A stretch of 64,000 nt of DNA from Tenebrio molitor (Eukaryota > Arthropoda > Insecta > Coleoptera > Tenebrionidae): the NCBI RefSeq assembly GCF_963966145.1, contig NC_091050.1, positions 23,374,001-23,438,000 of the forward strand. The letters are read 5' to 3'. Positions within the stretch are counted from its first letter, which is position 1, and the number at the start of each line of letters is the position of its first letter. The notes beneath the pieces were generated by a model that ran no database searches, had not been told where the DNA came from, and worked only from the letters and a program-made list of their open reading frames with translations. A program made the position numbers and the translations under genes. This document shows, piece by piece, positions 13,574-24,606 of the stretch.

Positions 13574-14114
13574 ATGCGGGAAGAGAAATTTCCCGTGTGA
13601 GCACTTTGTTTAAAAGACGAGCGCAGGGAGTGCTGCAGTGCTACATTAGTGCGAACGCGAGAATTTTTTTCCCGCAAAAGTTAGATACAATATATTTTTT
13701 TTAATTAAATTAAAAAATAAATAATCTAAGATTAGTAACTTTTTACTATTAGGTTGCTGTTTACTAGATTATTAAAATGTAAAGCCTCGGTGGCGTATTC
13801 TACGATCACACAACATATTGAACAAGTTCTTCCTCTTCACTTGAAAAACAACAACAATCATTTTCAGGGTCCTGTTATTACTCTTTCCTTTTTGAATTTT
13901 TATTTGTTTTACATATAATAAAATTACTTATTTACTGTGCTGATGAAAATTAATGTTACAATTGCAAATATGACGAAACGTCCTTTTTGTTTAAAGTGAA
14001 TCGATGTTTCCCTCTGTCTACGTCATTAAATATACCAACCTTACAACGCAATTTCCCCTAGTTTCTGCTGCAAAGTAAAAAAAAACGCGTGCGGGAAATC
14101 GTTTTTCCCGCACT
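13574..14114. mobile_element. element G with self-palindromic inverted ends
   Basis: Each end is itself a hairpin: GCGGGAAGAGAAATTTCCCG at the left and GCGGGAAATCGTTTTTCCCG at the right, and the two ends are inverted repeats of each other. 541 bp, AT-rich interior with a GC-rich subterminal region (13618-13675). Confidence 0.6.
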
Positions 14115-17100
14115 CCAAGGATAACCAGGAAATACCCATTTTGAGGCTGAGTACAAAAATGAATTTAGGTTTTTAAAATTTCATTGTAAAATATAGGTTG
14201 GCACGTAGAAGGTATTCACGGAGGGTCGCGAATTTGTAGTTACGCCATTGATACATTTCCAAAGCCAAAAATTTATTTTGACGAAATACAGAATGAGATT
14301 TTACAAAATTGTAAACGGCACCGCTACCGTTTCAAATATGTACCAGCTTTGCATAAAGCTTTTTTTAAAAAAATGGATTAAACAAAACTTATCGAATAAT
14401 TCAGTGGTTATGCCGATAAATTCAGTCAACACGGCCCATCACTTGCATAAGGTGGGTCCTGTGATCTTTATCTCCCCGATGGGAGCGGTGACTAGCGGAA
14501 AGTAGTTGTTGCACATCCAACAGTTCCTTTTATATTCAGAAACCATTCCAGGCGCTGCTGTTTCCATCACAATTGTACAAATAAATTGCAATATTTTTTC
14601 TTGTAATGCGGTGCAGAAAGATAATATGTGCCTGTGTAAACGTAAACATGGAAGTGAAACGGCAGCGAGCATTATTGTCGAGCTGCGGTCGACGTTGTTG
14701 ATTCACAACGGAACCGAATGAGGTTTAAATAAATAATTTTGCGTTATTCTCCGATCAAATTGCTCGGCAAATCAACCTATAATCAATAAAGCCCGTAGGT
14801 GCCCGTTTTCCTGGAACTTCCCACATATTTAAATTCCAGGTCGATGCTTAAGTGGCATAAATGATTCGAAACAGCCATAAATGTTAAATATAAACAAAAC
14901 TATTTATAACGTCTGTATGTTCCGCAATTCGAAAAAACCCTCCACGGAATTATGGAGTCGATGAGCGATTCGGATCGTTCCGTACGATTTACGAGTGACG
15001 AATAGATATTTTATTGCAAATTCGTGATCTTTTTGTTCAATAAATATGACATAAAATGCGATGGTATCGGTGAGGCCACCCAGTACGGTTCGTGTAAAAG
15101 ATTTCTTCCTTTCCGACTCGTTATTTATATCTGAAAGCTTGATTTACAGTGCCGATGCGAACATAATTGAAATTATTCAAATCAGACGCTTCTTAAAATA
15201 ACGAAAACACGCTCCCGTTGTCCTCTTAAATCTCGGTCGATGGGCGTCATACTAATTCGGGTGCAGTTTTCCGGAGTAAAAAGCACAATCGCAATCTCGT
15301 CAACATCAAAGAAAATTTACGTCCGGGATTCCATTAGAATTAAATATGTGTGTAATTTAGTGGCGGATGCAAAGTGCATTAGCAACGCGTCCCAGATACT
15401 CCCAAGTAATGGCCTTTGTCGCCCATAATCGTCTAGATCCCTGAAGATTTACTAGATAAAAACAGAGACACCACTCGGATTATCACGTTTCAGGACGGCC
15501 AACACTAAAAACATAATTGGTTCGGACAGAGCAGGGAGATCCTTGTCGCATTGACTCCCGGGTTAAACCCTCGTTTTGGATGTTTTTCAATTATTATAAT
15601 CCCCCCATCAGAAGGAAAAATGCGAGTCCTAATTACTAACCGTACCAAAAAAAACACAATTAACGTACAGCCGAAAGATGTAATTATTGCAATTATGCGA
15701 ACGTTTCGATTACATCATTAAAATGAAATCCGAATTTTCCGACAATATCGTTATTTGAGGTGCGTTTCCGCAATTTTTCCACTTTCATCGAGCAAAGATC
15801 ACAAAATCGTAATTATTCACGATTTTCCCAAGTGCGAAAATGGGTCGCCGATAACAGTGCCATGGTTTTATTGTTGTAGGAACGCTGTAAAATATGCAAC
15901 AGCTTTGTACATCTTGTGTACATGATGCCAGTGTTTGTGACTCAAACACCAACCTATTTGCACACTCTCAACCTGGTGTTTGTTGTGCAAGATCAAAACT
16001 ACATCAAAAGCTATTTAAATGAATAAGGTAAACCCGTTCAATCTTCAATTGAGTAGTTGAATGTTAGGGGAAGCACCGGGACAGATGTTAGTGGGCGTGT
16101 GTTTCAATGTTTGTTGATTGCGTCAACAGGGATGTGCTTCTGTTTGGTGGGGACTCGGCTTTAGAGATGCCTTTGCAAAAGAAAAAATGGGTCATTTAAA
16201 AATGATTGATTTTATACAGGTTAAAATAGAACAGCACTGTTCGATGTGGCTCAGAACAGAAGCTTATTTATTAAATGACCGGTTTAATGTTTGCTTAGGT
16301 GGAGGCTTAAGATTATTATCATTCAGGGTTTTATTTCAGTCATAATATTCTATAAACAATAGCTATTCTGATTTGTTTACATATTTTCTTTTTTTCTAAA
16401 CCTTCCAAATGATGTTGAACATACATAATATTTACACATTAATGATATTTTACTCTCAATCAAATGATCTTCTTCACTCTAGTTAAAGATGAAATAGGTT
16501 CTTCGGCGCCAAAATTATTTTTGTTAGAAGAATTTTGTGATTCTAGCTTTGACTTGTTTTGACGGATTTATAATTTTTCTACTTATACAAAATTTAATCT
16601 TTTCGACATTTTTTTTTATTACATAAATCATTAGTTCCAAGATGAAGATGTTGGGTGCATGACTCTTGGTGAACCATTTCAACGAAGCCTTGTCAATAAT
16701 CAATCACACCTCGCATGAAATTTTAAAAAAATCTGTTTTTTCTCTACACCGCACTTGTTGCTTTCATAATGTTAAATTATATCTGGGGAGTCGCTCACAA
16801 TTAATTATTTAGCATCTACTTCTAATTGGTAAATGGAAAACAATGCTAAACTTAATAACAATACTTTTTGAAGATTTAAAAAAAAAATAATATGACAGTA
16901 CGTGTAATAAATATTGCATTTAGGATTGTTTTCCATAGTAAGTATACCTGATTTTTTTCGAAGAAAAAATTTCCAATAATGCTATTTTATTTATTTATTT
17001 TCGCTGTTACTGTTAATTGCATTTTAACATGTGGCATATCGGTGGATTCAGAAAAATAATCTCTTTCAAAATCGGAATAAAAAATATACCAAGATATTTG

Positions 17101-19706
17101 AAAAAACAAATCTGACCTTGAATGACTTTTTGAAAAAAAAAATCTATGTTGTGCTTATAGTGTTTTTAAAGTCATTTTATTACTTAGTAAGTTATTACAT
17201 AACATGTTTAATTTACAATGCAAAAATTTCCGATAATAATGCGGAATCTGGAAAAGTGCCCCGAATGCTTGCAGCGGTTCCACGTTGAATGGCAAGGGAA
17301 ATCCTCTCAAAAAGGAATTTCTTAGATTTTGAATTTAAAGTGATTTATTTCAGTTTTTTTATTTTTTTTTATTTAAATCGAGCCATAAATAACGGAGATA
17401 TGGCGACGTTTTTAGGACGCACCTGTATATAAACAAATAATAATAATAGATAATAATAGAAGCAGAAGCGACACCAGAAGTTTTCTTTCAAATGAATTTT
17501 AAAATTTACTTACGTTAATACGAAAGAAATTTATATTATACCATTAAAATATGAAGGAGTTACAAAATGGCGAGATTTTTTTAAAATAGTTTGTCCAAGT
17601 CATTGTATGTTTTTTGTTATGCAATAATTATTATTAAATAGTAAAATTGTTCTGCCTGCAATTGTGTTGAACCAGGCAGAGACATAAAAGATTCGTTTAC
17701 TCGGTTCTATTAACAGAAATGTGCCGTGATCTGAAGATATTTCAATTTACCTACACCGCCAGCCCAGATTCCTTAGATTTTATTAACTTATTTACAAAGA
17801 AGTTTTCCCGAAATTATAGTGAAAACTAAAAGCTCAAGCTACGAAACTTATAAGTAGGTCAAATAAGTGCAGAACAAAGTTCCCTTTACTAATTGGACAA
17901 CGACGCGCTTTAATTTACAAATGGATGACATTCACGGCTTTGAATGAGCTCATGAATGTGTAGTGTTTAGCACAATTTACCAAAATCAAACCATACGAGC
18001 ATGATGTGCATGCGCATTTTTATGACGAAAAGAAATTTTAATTTTAAGAACATGCAATGAAAAGAAAAAATAGGATGTAATTTATATTTAGAATATTTTG
18101 TTTAATTTAAAACTTTTAAATTATACAGCATGTATTTCATTCGTTTTGGCTGTGTTAAAATCTAGTGTTTATACCACGTAAATATACCATAATGTTCACT
18201 TGTGCAATGATTTTAGTCACTGTTATCTCTCGGATTACACAATTTTATAACTGACATAAAATCTGTAATGTTGAAGACCTGAATACGCCACCAAAAAAGG
18301 TCAATATTTATGCAACAACTTTTCAATTAACAATATTTATCCTTGAGGTCATCATTTCAAAAAATTCGAAAACAGTAGAAAGCTGCAAAACTGTAATAAG
18401 TACTGACTGATGAAGATATCCAACATTTTACATTAAATTACCAAGTTTATTACAAATTTTCTGAAAATCAGTCGTTAAAAATTTATGCAGTAACAGTTCG
18501 TAAAATCACAGCTACTGTTGCGAAATCACTCTGCAATACAATGTACATGCACCGTGACCTAATAAAGTGTAATTTTTTAAATGTACATTTTACGATATGA
18601 CCGGTTTCCAGCCATCAACAGCCAGAAATCTGGAATAGCCGTTGAAGAACGAAGAACGTGTTATCTACCAGATCGTCTCGTTATGAAATGTGCCTAATCC
18701 TGAACGCTTTAAAAGCCGTGCAAGTTCAAATGTTTTATTATTATTCGGAAAAACGATAAGAAAGGTATAAAAGACAACGCCAGATTTCGTTCTCACTTTA
18801 ACATGTAAATGTGGCGGATGTTCCGCTCGTTTTACAGTTGAACGCCGCAGAATGGCGGATTGATAAAGATAGCTTGGACCATTCATCGGTGGTAGCAAAC
18901 TCCGGGAACGAAATTATTAATTTCCAGATAAAGGGACGTGATTTTTTTGATCAAATAATGTGAAATTAATTCAACGGATTAAATAACAAAAAATATTTGC
19001 ACAATGGCGTCCTGTCTTTTTATTATAATACAGTTTTTCCACAAAAACTTTTTTCGTGAAATTAAAAAACTATTTTGAAAAAGGGAATCTACGACAAAAT
19101 GAAAATTGAAAAGTAAAACAGTAGTTTTACCTGTTTTATAACGTGCAAGACGAAAGAGATTCTAGATAAATGGAAGGTACTATAAACAGATTTATTTAAA
19201 TTAACTATACCACGTGTTAATTTTTGTGTTTAACATTGAGACCTAGACCTGCTTGATGATAAGAAAACAAAGATAAGGACGAGATAATGGGTCTGATAAG
19301 AATAGTTTCAACTAATAAGTGAATTCAGAACTTATGAAATTGGACATAAAAAAATATGAAACGATGTTTATTATGTTGGAGAACTGTGGCAAGTTTTGGA
19401 TTGCATTTTTTAAATTTTCAAACCCATGAAAGTAATAAAAAAAATGTATTTATTTGACTACAGATACCACCCGATAGAAAAAAAATCGCCATAACTGCCA
19501 TAGTTCAGTTGGCAACGCTAATTTAAATATTGGTATCTGACAACCGTCAAGTTTCTTTATTGTAGAGGTTGAAGGACTTAAACATGTTTCTTTGATCACA
19601 GCGAACAAACCAAACCAAAGCACTAACTTCACTGACATTACAAATCAAGTCACATTACCAAAAATATGAATTGTTTTTCAAGTCAAGTTCATTATTATCC
19701 CTCCGC
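14115..19706. other. no recognised gene; long unique stretch
   Basis: No motif-bearing frame. 14900-15900 is less AT-rich and free of repeats I can see. A lone transposon-end-like GGACGCACCTGTATA lies near 17417 with no partner found. Confidence 0.4.
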
Positions 19707-20079
19707 TACTCTCGTGTCAAAAATAAATTACTCCCTAGGATTTAGGGATATTCGTTACTAGCTTGCCATAAATTTGGTCAGGTTGGAGGCTATGTGGTTT
19801 CTGGTGACAAACAAAAGATATCCCAAAAATGTAAGGCAGCAAGTTAATTGTAACAGTTGCAGATGACTAATTTCTCTCTAAGTGATAGATGATTTTTCGT
19901 TTCACAATCAATTTTGGTTACTGGCGGCATATTTATTTGGATTTAATCTCTCAATTCAAAGTAACCAACCTTAGGCATTCAAAATTACTTTTGAAAATTC
20001 TAATTACACACAACATGAAAAACGTTATTTCCCTAAAAGTTCGAATTCTAGGGAGTAGTTTATTTTTGACACGAGAGTA
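19707..20079. mobile_element. TIR element H (373 bp MITE)
   Basis: 36 bp inverted ends (left TACTCTCGTGTCAAAAATAA, right TTATTTTTGACACGAGAGTA), continuing through ACTCCCTAGG / CTAGGGAGT. Confidence 0.88.
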
Positions 20080-20588
20080 CCTATAATCTGTTTCAAAATC
20101 AAAAATCCACCACCTGTTGAATTATGTTGGCAGAAACAAAGAAATCCCTAGAATAAATTTCATTTTTTTGGGTTGGCTCAACGTCCCGCCAAAATTTGAC
20201 ATCGAACTGTTGAGTTTATTACGTAACACAAAATAATTATTATGTACAAAAAGATGGTAGCTACCATTTTGAGTGAAATAATAAAATGAGAATAAAAAAC
20301 ACGATGAACTACGACCAAAACGACTGTCAACAATTTTCTTTCATAACCCCACTTTTTCCGACACTTGCAAACACACTAAAAACAAAAGTTGCCGACGTTG
20401 TCGGTTGTATTTTCGAGGTAGAATGCAGTGTTGGTGGATTTTTGATTTTGAAACAGATTATATATAAAAATTAAAGTTGAGTTACACTCTTGTGGGTGTT
20501 GTTGATATAAGAATTCTTCCGATTTCATCATCACACGATCTTATTTGACGTTTTTGATATTTGACACTTATATCATTTATCCCCAAAG

Positions 20589-20802
20589 TATCGGGTGTTC
20601 ATTAAAATGTCCTGTCAAAGTTGGCGTTGAAGAGTCAATACTTGATTGTGAACGCACCACGGATTACAACTCTGATAAAGCTGTTTAAATCTATCCTCAC
20701 TTTTTACGTTGTTTGTGTTTCTACTCTGCAAACTGGCGAGTGGCGTTCACAGTCGACTCTTCAACGCTAACTTTGACAGGAAATTTTAGTGAACACCTGA
20801 TA
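20589..20802. mobile_element. TIR family A, copy 3 (most complete, 214 bp)
   Basis: About 48 bp inverted ends starting TATCGGGTGTTCATTAAAAT and ending ACTAAAATTTCC-complement (AACACCTGATA). Contains GGCGTTGAAGAGTC and the shared interior ATCCTCACTTTTTACG. Defines the family's outer boundary. Confidence 0.88.
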
Positions 20803-21018
20803 CTACTTATTACACCGCTCAATTTTGTAAAATCTACACTGGGAAATGGACGAATAGTAATGCCCCTCTACATGGTGTACATGGTAAAAATAACTAAATG
20901 TTTCATTAATAGAAAAATTGCGTATCCAGATGTGACTCCTAAAATTGAAAAGTAGCTGTCATATTGTCTGTTACTGGGTAAATTAATAGTTATTTACACC
21001 ATTAATGGGATAAAAGCA

Positions 21019-21104
21019 ATATTACAGGATTCGAGTGTGAAGATTGCAGATGACGAGGGTGTTAACCCGAGTTCATCTGTAATCATACGAGTTTCCTGTA
21101 ATAT
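21019..21104. repeat. 86 bp hairpin repeat
   Basis: Arms ATATTACAGGATTCGAG and its complement region (ACGAGTTTCCTGTAATAT), plus inner pairing GATTGCAGATGA / TCATCTGTAATC. Snapback structure adjacent to the tandem palindrome array. Confidence 0.75.
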
Positions 21105-21188
21105 GTTTAGCTCACGTGTTATGTACAATATTTTCTCTAAGACCGCCCCGAATTTAAAAAAAAAGGTAAATCTTATTTATTTACGCAA

Positions 21189-21356
21189 GTGGGATAAATG
21201 AGTTTCATTACACCACTCAATGGGATAAGAACTTACTTATCCCACTGAGTGGAGTAATGAAGCTCACTTATCCCACTGAGTGCGGTAATGAAATGCGTGC
21301 GGTAATGAAGTTCTTATCCCACTCATTTTGAGTGGGATGAGTGTCATTTATCCCAC
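21189..21356. repeat. palindromic array of a TTATCCCACT-containing unit
   Basis: The unit ACTTATCCCACTGAGTG followed by GTAATGAA recurs about three times in tandem and is mirrored on both sides (GTGGGATAAATGAGT at the left, CATTTATCCCAC at the right). Up to eight GTGGGAT/ATCCCAC cores in under 170 bp. Not CRISPR-like: there are no spacers. Confidence 0.8.
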
Positions 21357-21860
21357 GGGATTAGATAAAAAATTTAAACTATCTCGTAATTTATTACATT
21401 CAAAATTAGCCACTAATATTGTTGCTATTTGTTAAAACTTCGACAAAATACAATAACTTAAAAGTAATACATATTACAGCATCCACAAAATATACGAACT
21501 TTAATTAACATAAATTATACATAAAAGCAGTTTGAATATATTACTACAGTTTGTGTGTACATAGATCATTTTTTAAAATGAAAAATTTTCAACAGATTTG
21601 AAAACGTAATAAATCAGCAATTTGCCTTGGGAATTAATAACTCACCTGTAATTTCTACGAGATGATTATAACGACTGTTTATTATTGTAAGTTAAGTAAC
21701 ATAATGTGGCCATAAATAATTTTCAAAATGAAGTGTAAAAATCGTAAACCCTACTCAATGACAATAAATTTTAAAAGAGTGTTGGTCTCAGATTGTAAAT
21801 AGATACTGAATTCACGTTTTGAATAATATGACATAACGTTTTTTATCCATAATATCTAAA

Positions 21861-21982
21861 TTTATCCTCAAAGTAGGCGTTGAAGGGTCGATTGCGATCG
21901 CACCACCGATTACAGATCACGGATCAGCTGTTTAAATCTAACCTCACTGTTTGCGTTGTTTGTGTTTTTACTCTGTAGGCTG
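21861..21982. mobile_element. TIR family A, copy 4 (right end missing)
   Basis: TTATCCTCAAAGTAGGCGTTG at the left, interior ATCTAACCTCACTGTTTGCG shared with copies 2 and 3. Stops after CTCTGTAGGCTGG without the right arm. Confidence 0.8.
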
Positions 21983-23717
21983 GCCAACAATATTCCTTGC
22001 GTACCATTTTATTTTTATTTATGCCTTTAAGAACCATATTACAATTAAATTTTTAGATATGCAATATTTTAACAACTTATTCCTGTTAATAACCGGCAGT
22101 TTTAAAATAACAACTGTTTTAAACTGCTAAACCTTCCATTTTAATAAATTATGATGTTCACGTGTTCGATTCAAGTAATAAATTATCACTATTATTAAAT
22201 AATAAAAATAACTACAGTAGCGATGCTTGTAACGGCACTGGAAACAGATATATAGAGACAAATACATCGATGATAGTTTAATGCACCATTATTTCTATCA
22301 TTAGAGCTGCGATGAAACTCCAGTTGTGTAGGTATAGGACAGACTAACCTAAATAACCATTTACAAGACAAAATTTAAGATAACTTAACAAAAAGCGAAA
22401 TCGAATGTCAATATTACCATTAAAAATTAAACAGGCGCATTGACTGTTGTCCAAAATAGAATTTGTTAATTTATTTCGAGATGGTTGCGGAATGCGAGGA
22501 TAGTGTCTAAGTGAAAATGATGAAAACTAAAAACAAACACTAACATCCAAAAGCGATAATGCGATAATTTACCTAATTGCTACATTACTATAAAAGTGGA
22601 TTTGAATACATATAACTTAATTAGATAGGATGCTTTTTAATTTTGCTCAATTTACAACCTACAACACAATCATTTTTATAAAATCAAAGCTGCCGACATT
22701 TAGTTTAATTCAAACAACTCAATTATCTCTTATTAAGTAGATAAAACATTTCAACTTGCAAAACGTACAGTTATTTGATACGCTTTTATAGATTTCCACA
22801 TCAAAGTTACAAGACGTTTTGTTGAGCCTGCTTAGTTTCATTATGATTTGGAGAAAATTTCGTTGTATTTTAGGCAGTCTTGTACTTTATTAAGTTACGT
22901 TAAATTAACTGATGCTTAATAACAGGTTTGATAATGATAGCTCAGCATATTATGACCGCTAGTCTTAAATTAATAACGGCTAATTGGAAAATTAGGTATG
23001 TACATAATAATTTTAATGATTTAATTTTTTTAATTTCCACTAGTTTATTGCTGTTTTTACGTTCATAAAGCATTAAAAAACATTAATAACCTTTAATTGT
23101 AATCGTTTGGGGTTTCTGTGGAATGCAAGAATAAAAGTTTTGTATTTGTTGACTTCAGTTAGATTATTTCTTGATTTAAGATTAGTTTTTTCCTTGAATT
23201 GTTGTGCTATGTTTTTATCATAGTCAGATATCGGAAAATCAAGACACAACTTTAAAAATGGGGTTCGCCATCAAGGCCGAATTTTTCTACCAAATAATGA
23301 AAATTCCTGTGTAAGCACTGTTTTTTTCCCATTTGTTTTGCTATCGTCAACTTTTTATTCGACATTTACGTTGGATTACAGACAACAGTGAAATCAAGTA
23401 TGTACAACGGAACGCGGTTTCTTCAAGCGGTCACCCATCCAAACACTGACCGCACGTGATACTGCTTAACTTCACCATAGGTACGATTATTATAATCACG
23501 TTAGCATTCTTAAAAGTGTAAAAAATCGTCGTTAATCGACCGATTTACAGCTGCATGAGATATACCTTACGCTATTTTAATAGTAATGTATTACATTGTT
23601 ATGATTTATGGATGGCCAAAAATATTGGGAATCTGCCAAAAAGTGGATCTGGCATGAATTAACCAATTACAAAGTTAAGTTGTCACCATTTAAGAGTGTC
23701 ATTAAAACGTAAATGGG
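21983..23717. other. no recognised gene; AT-rich
   Basis: No supported coding sequence, RNA gene or complete repeat was found. Confidence 0.5.
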
Positions 23718-24396
23718 CTATCTTCGAAAGACTTCTAATAAATTTAATCCACTAACATTTCCCGGAGTTATGGTAAATTCTCGTGGTACTTTTGTTTTAG
23801 TTTCAAGGATCTGAATCTTCAGGAATTCTCCCATATCTTCTATGTCTTTTATAGACAACTGAAGTAGTTCTTGCCTACGGCAGGCTCCTGATATACCGAC
23901 AATTAGTAAAACCTGAAAAAGATGATTATTTTGTAATGTAATTCTTCTCTAATAATTTTTTTCTTGTACCTTTAACATTAAATATGTTTCATCGTTGGCT
24001 TCTTTTAAAAATGCATGGACTTCATCCTTGGTAAAAAAAAACCTTCGATTTCTTCCCGCGATAGCCTTCACTCTGTCTCTTCAAGAATGCAATCAAATTG
24101 TTGAATTTGCTAATATCTACCTTTTTATTCAAATAAATGGTTGTTCTTAGTTTTGAATACTCGCTCCACATTGTTGATGGTTTCAGCAATTTAGACCTTT
24201 GCATGAAATAAGCTAACATTACTTTTTCGGATATGCATTCCAACTTCCTCAAACCCAACCACTGGTCGAAGCGTTGATAACTTAACTCATAAACAGCTCG
24301 CGACTTCGCTGGTAACAAGGTCGAAATAGCAGCTTCCGCTCCAGCTTCAATATCTGCACCCACACTTTCTTCGGAATCACTCATTTGAGGGACCAA
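23718..24396 (-). pseudogene. Crypton-like tyrosine recombinase, frameshifted and truncated
   Basis: Exon 1 (24396-23970) carries a Ser/Glu-rich start, then the SAM-like DNA-binding half (LLPAKSRAVYELSYQRFDQW, IAFLKRQSEGYRGKKSK). A 9-T run near 24033 puts the next residues (TKDEVHAFLKEANDETYLML) in another frame. A 57 nt GT-AG intron (23969-23913) is followed by exon 2 (23912-23718) with VLLIVGISGACRRQELLQLS, which contains the first catalytic Arg region of tyrosine recombinases. It stops at 23720-23718, before the HxxR and Tyr boxes. Retention of the intron shows it is not a retrocopy. The family is a known eukaryotic one (Crypton transposons and domesticated relatives, abundant in insects). 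Call it a broken copy unless the homopolymer is a sequencing error; even then it is short. Confidence 0.75.
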
Positions 24397-24516
24397 ATTG
24401 ATACCAAATTGTGATTTTGTGGATTTTTTTTCTGTTTACATATTGTCATAGTAAAGCGAAACATAAATTCCTTGACAAATTCAATGGTAGAATGATTTAA
24501 TTATAAATTATTATTT

Positions 24517-24606
24517 AATGAGAGTGTTTTTCGCATTCGACGTGTTGCCCAACTCACTTCGTTCGTTGGGACAATTTTCACGTCTCATGCGAAAAACACT
24601 CTCATT
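24517..24606. repeat. 90 bp snapback repeat
   Basis: Arms AATGAGAGTGTTTTTCGCAT and ATGCGAAAAACACTCTCATT are complementary, with inner CCAACTCACTTCGTTCGTTGG also palindromic. Similar in design to the hairpin at 30661-30778. Confidence 0.85.

Noticed and set aside
21189..21356. CRISPR-like repeat array
   Set aside because: Repeats are inverted as well as direct, with no unique spacers of even length, in a eukaryotic genome.
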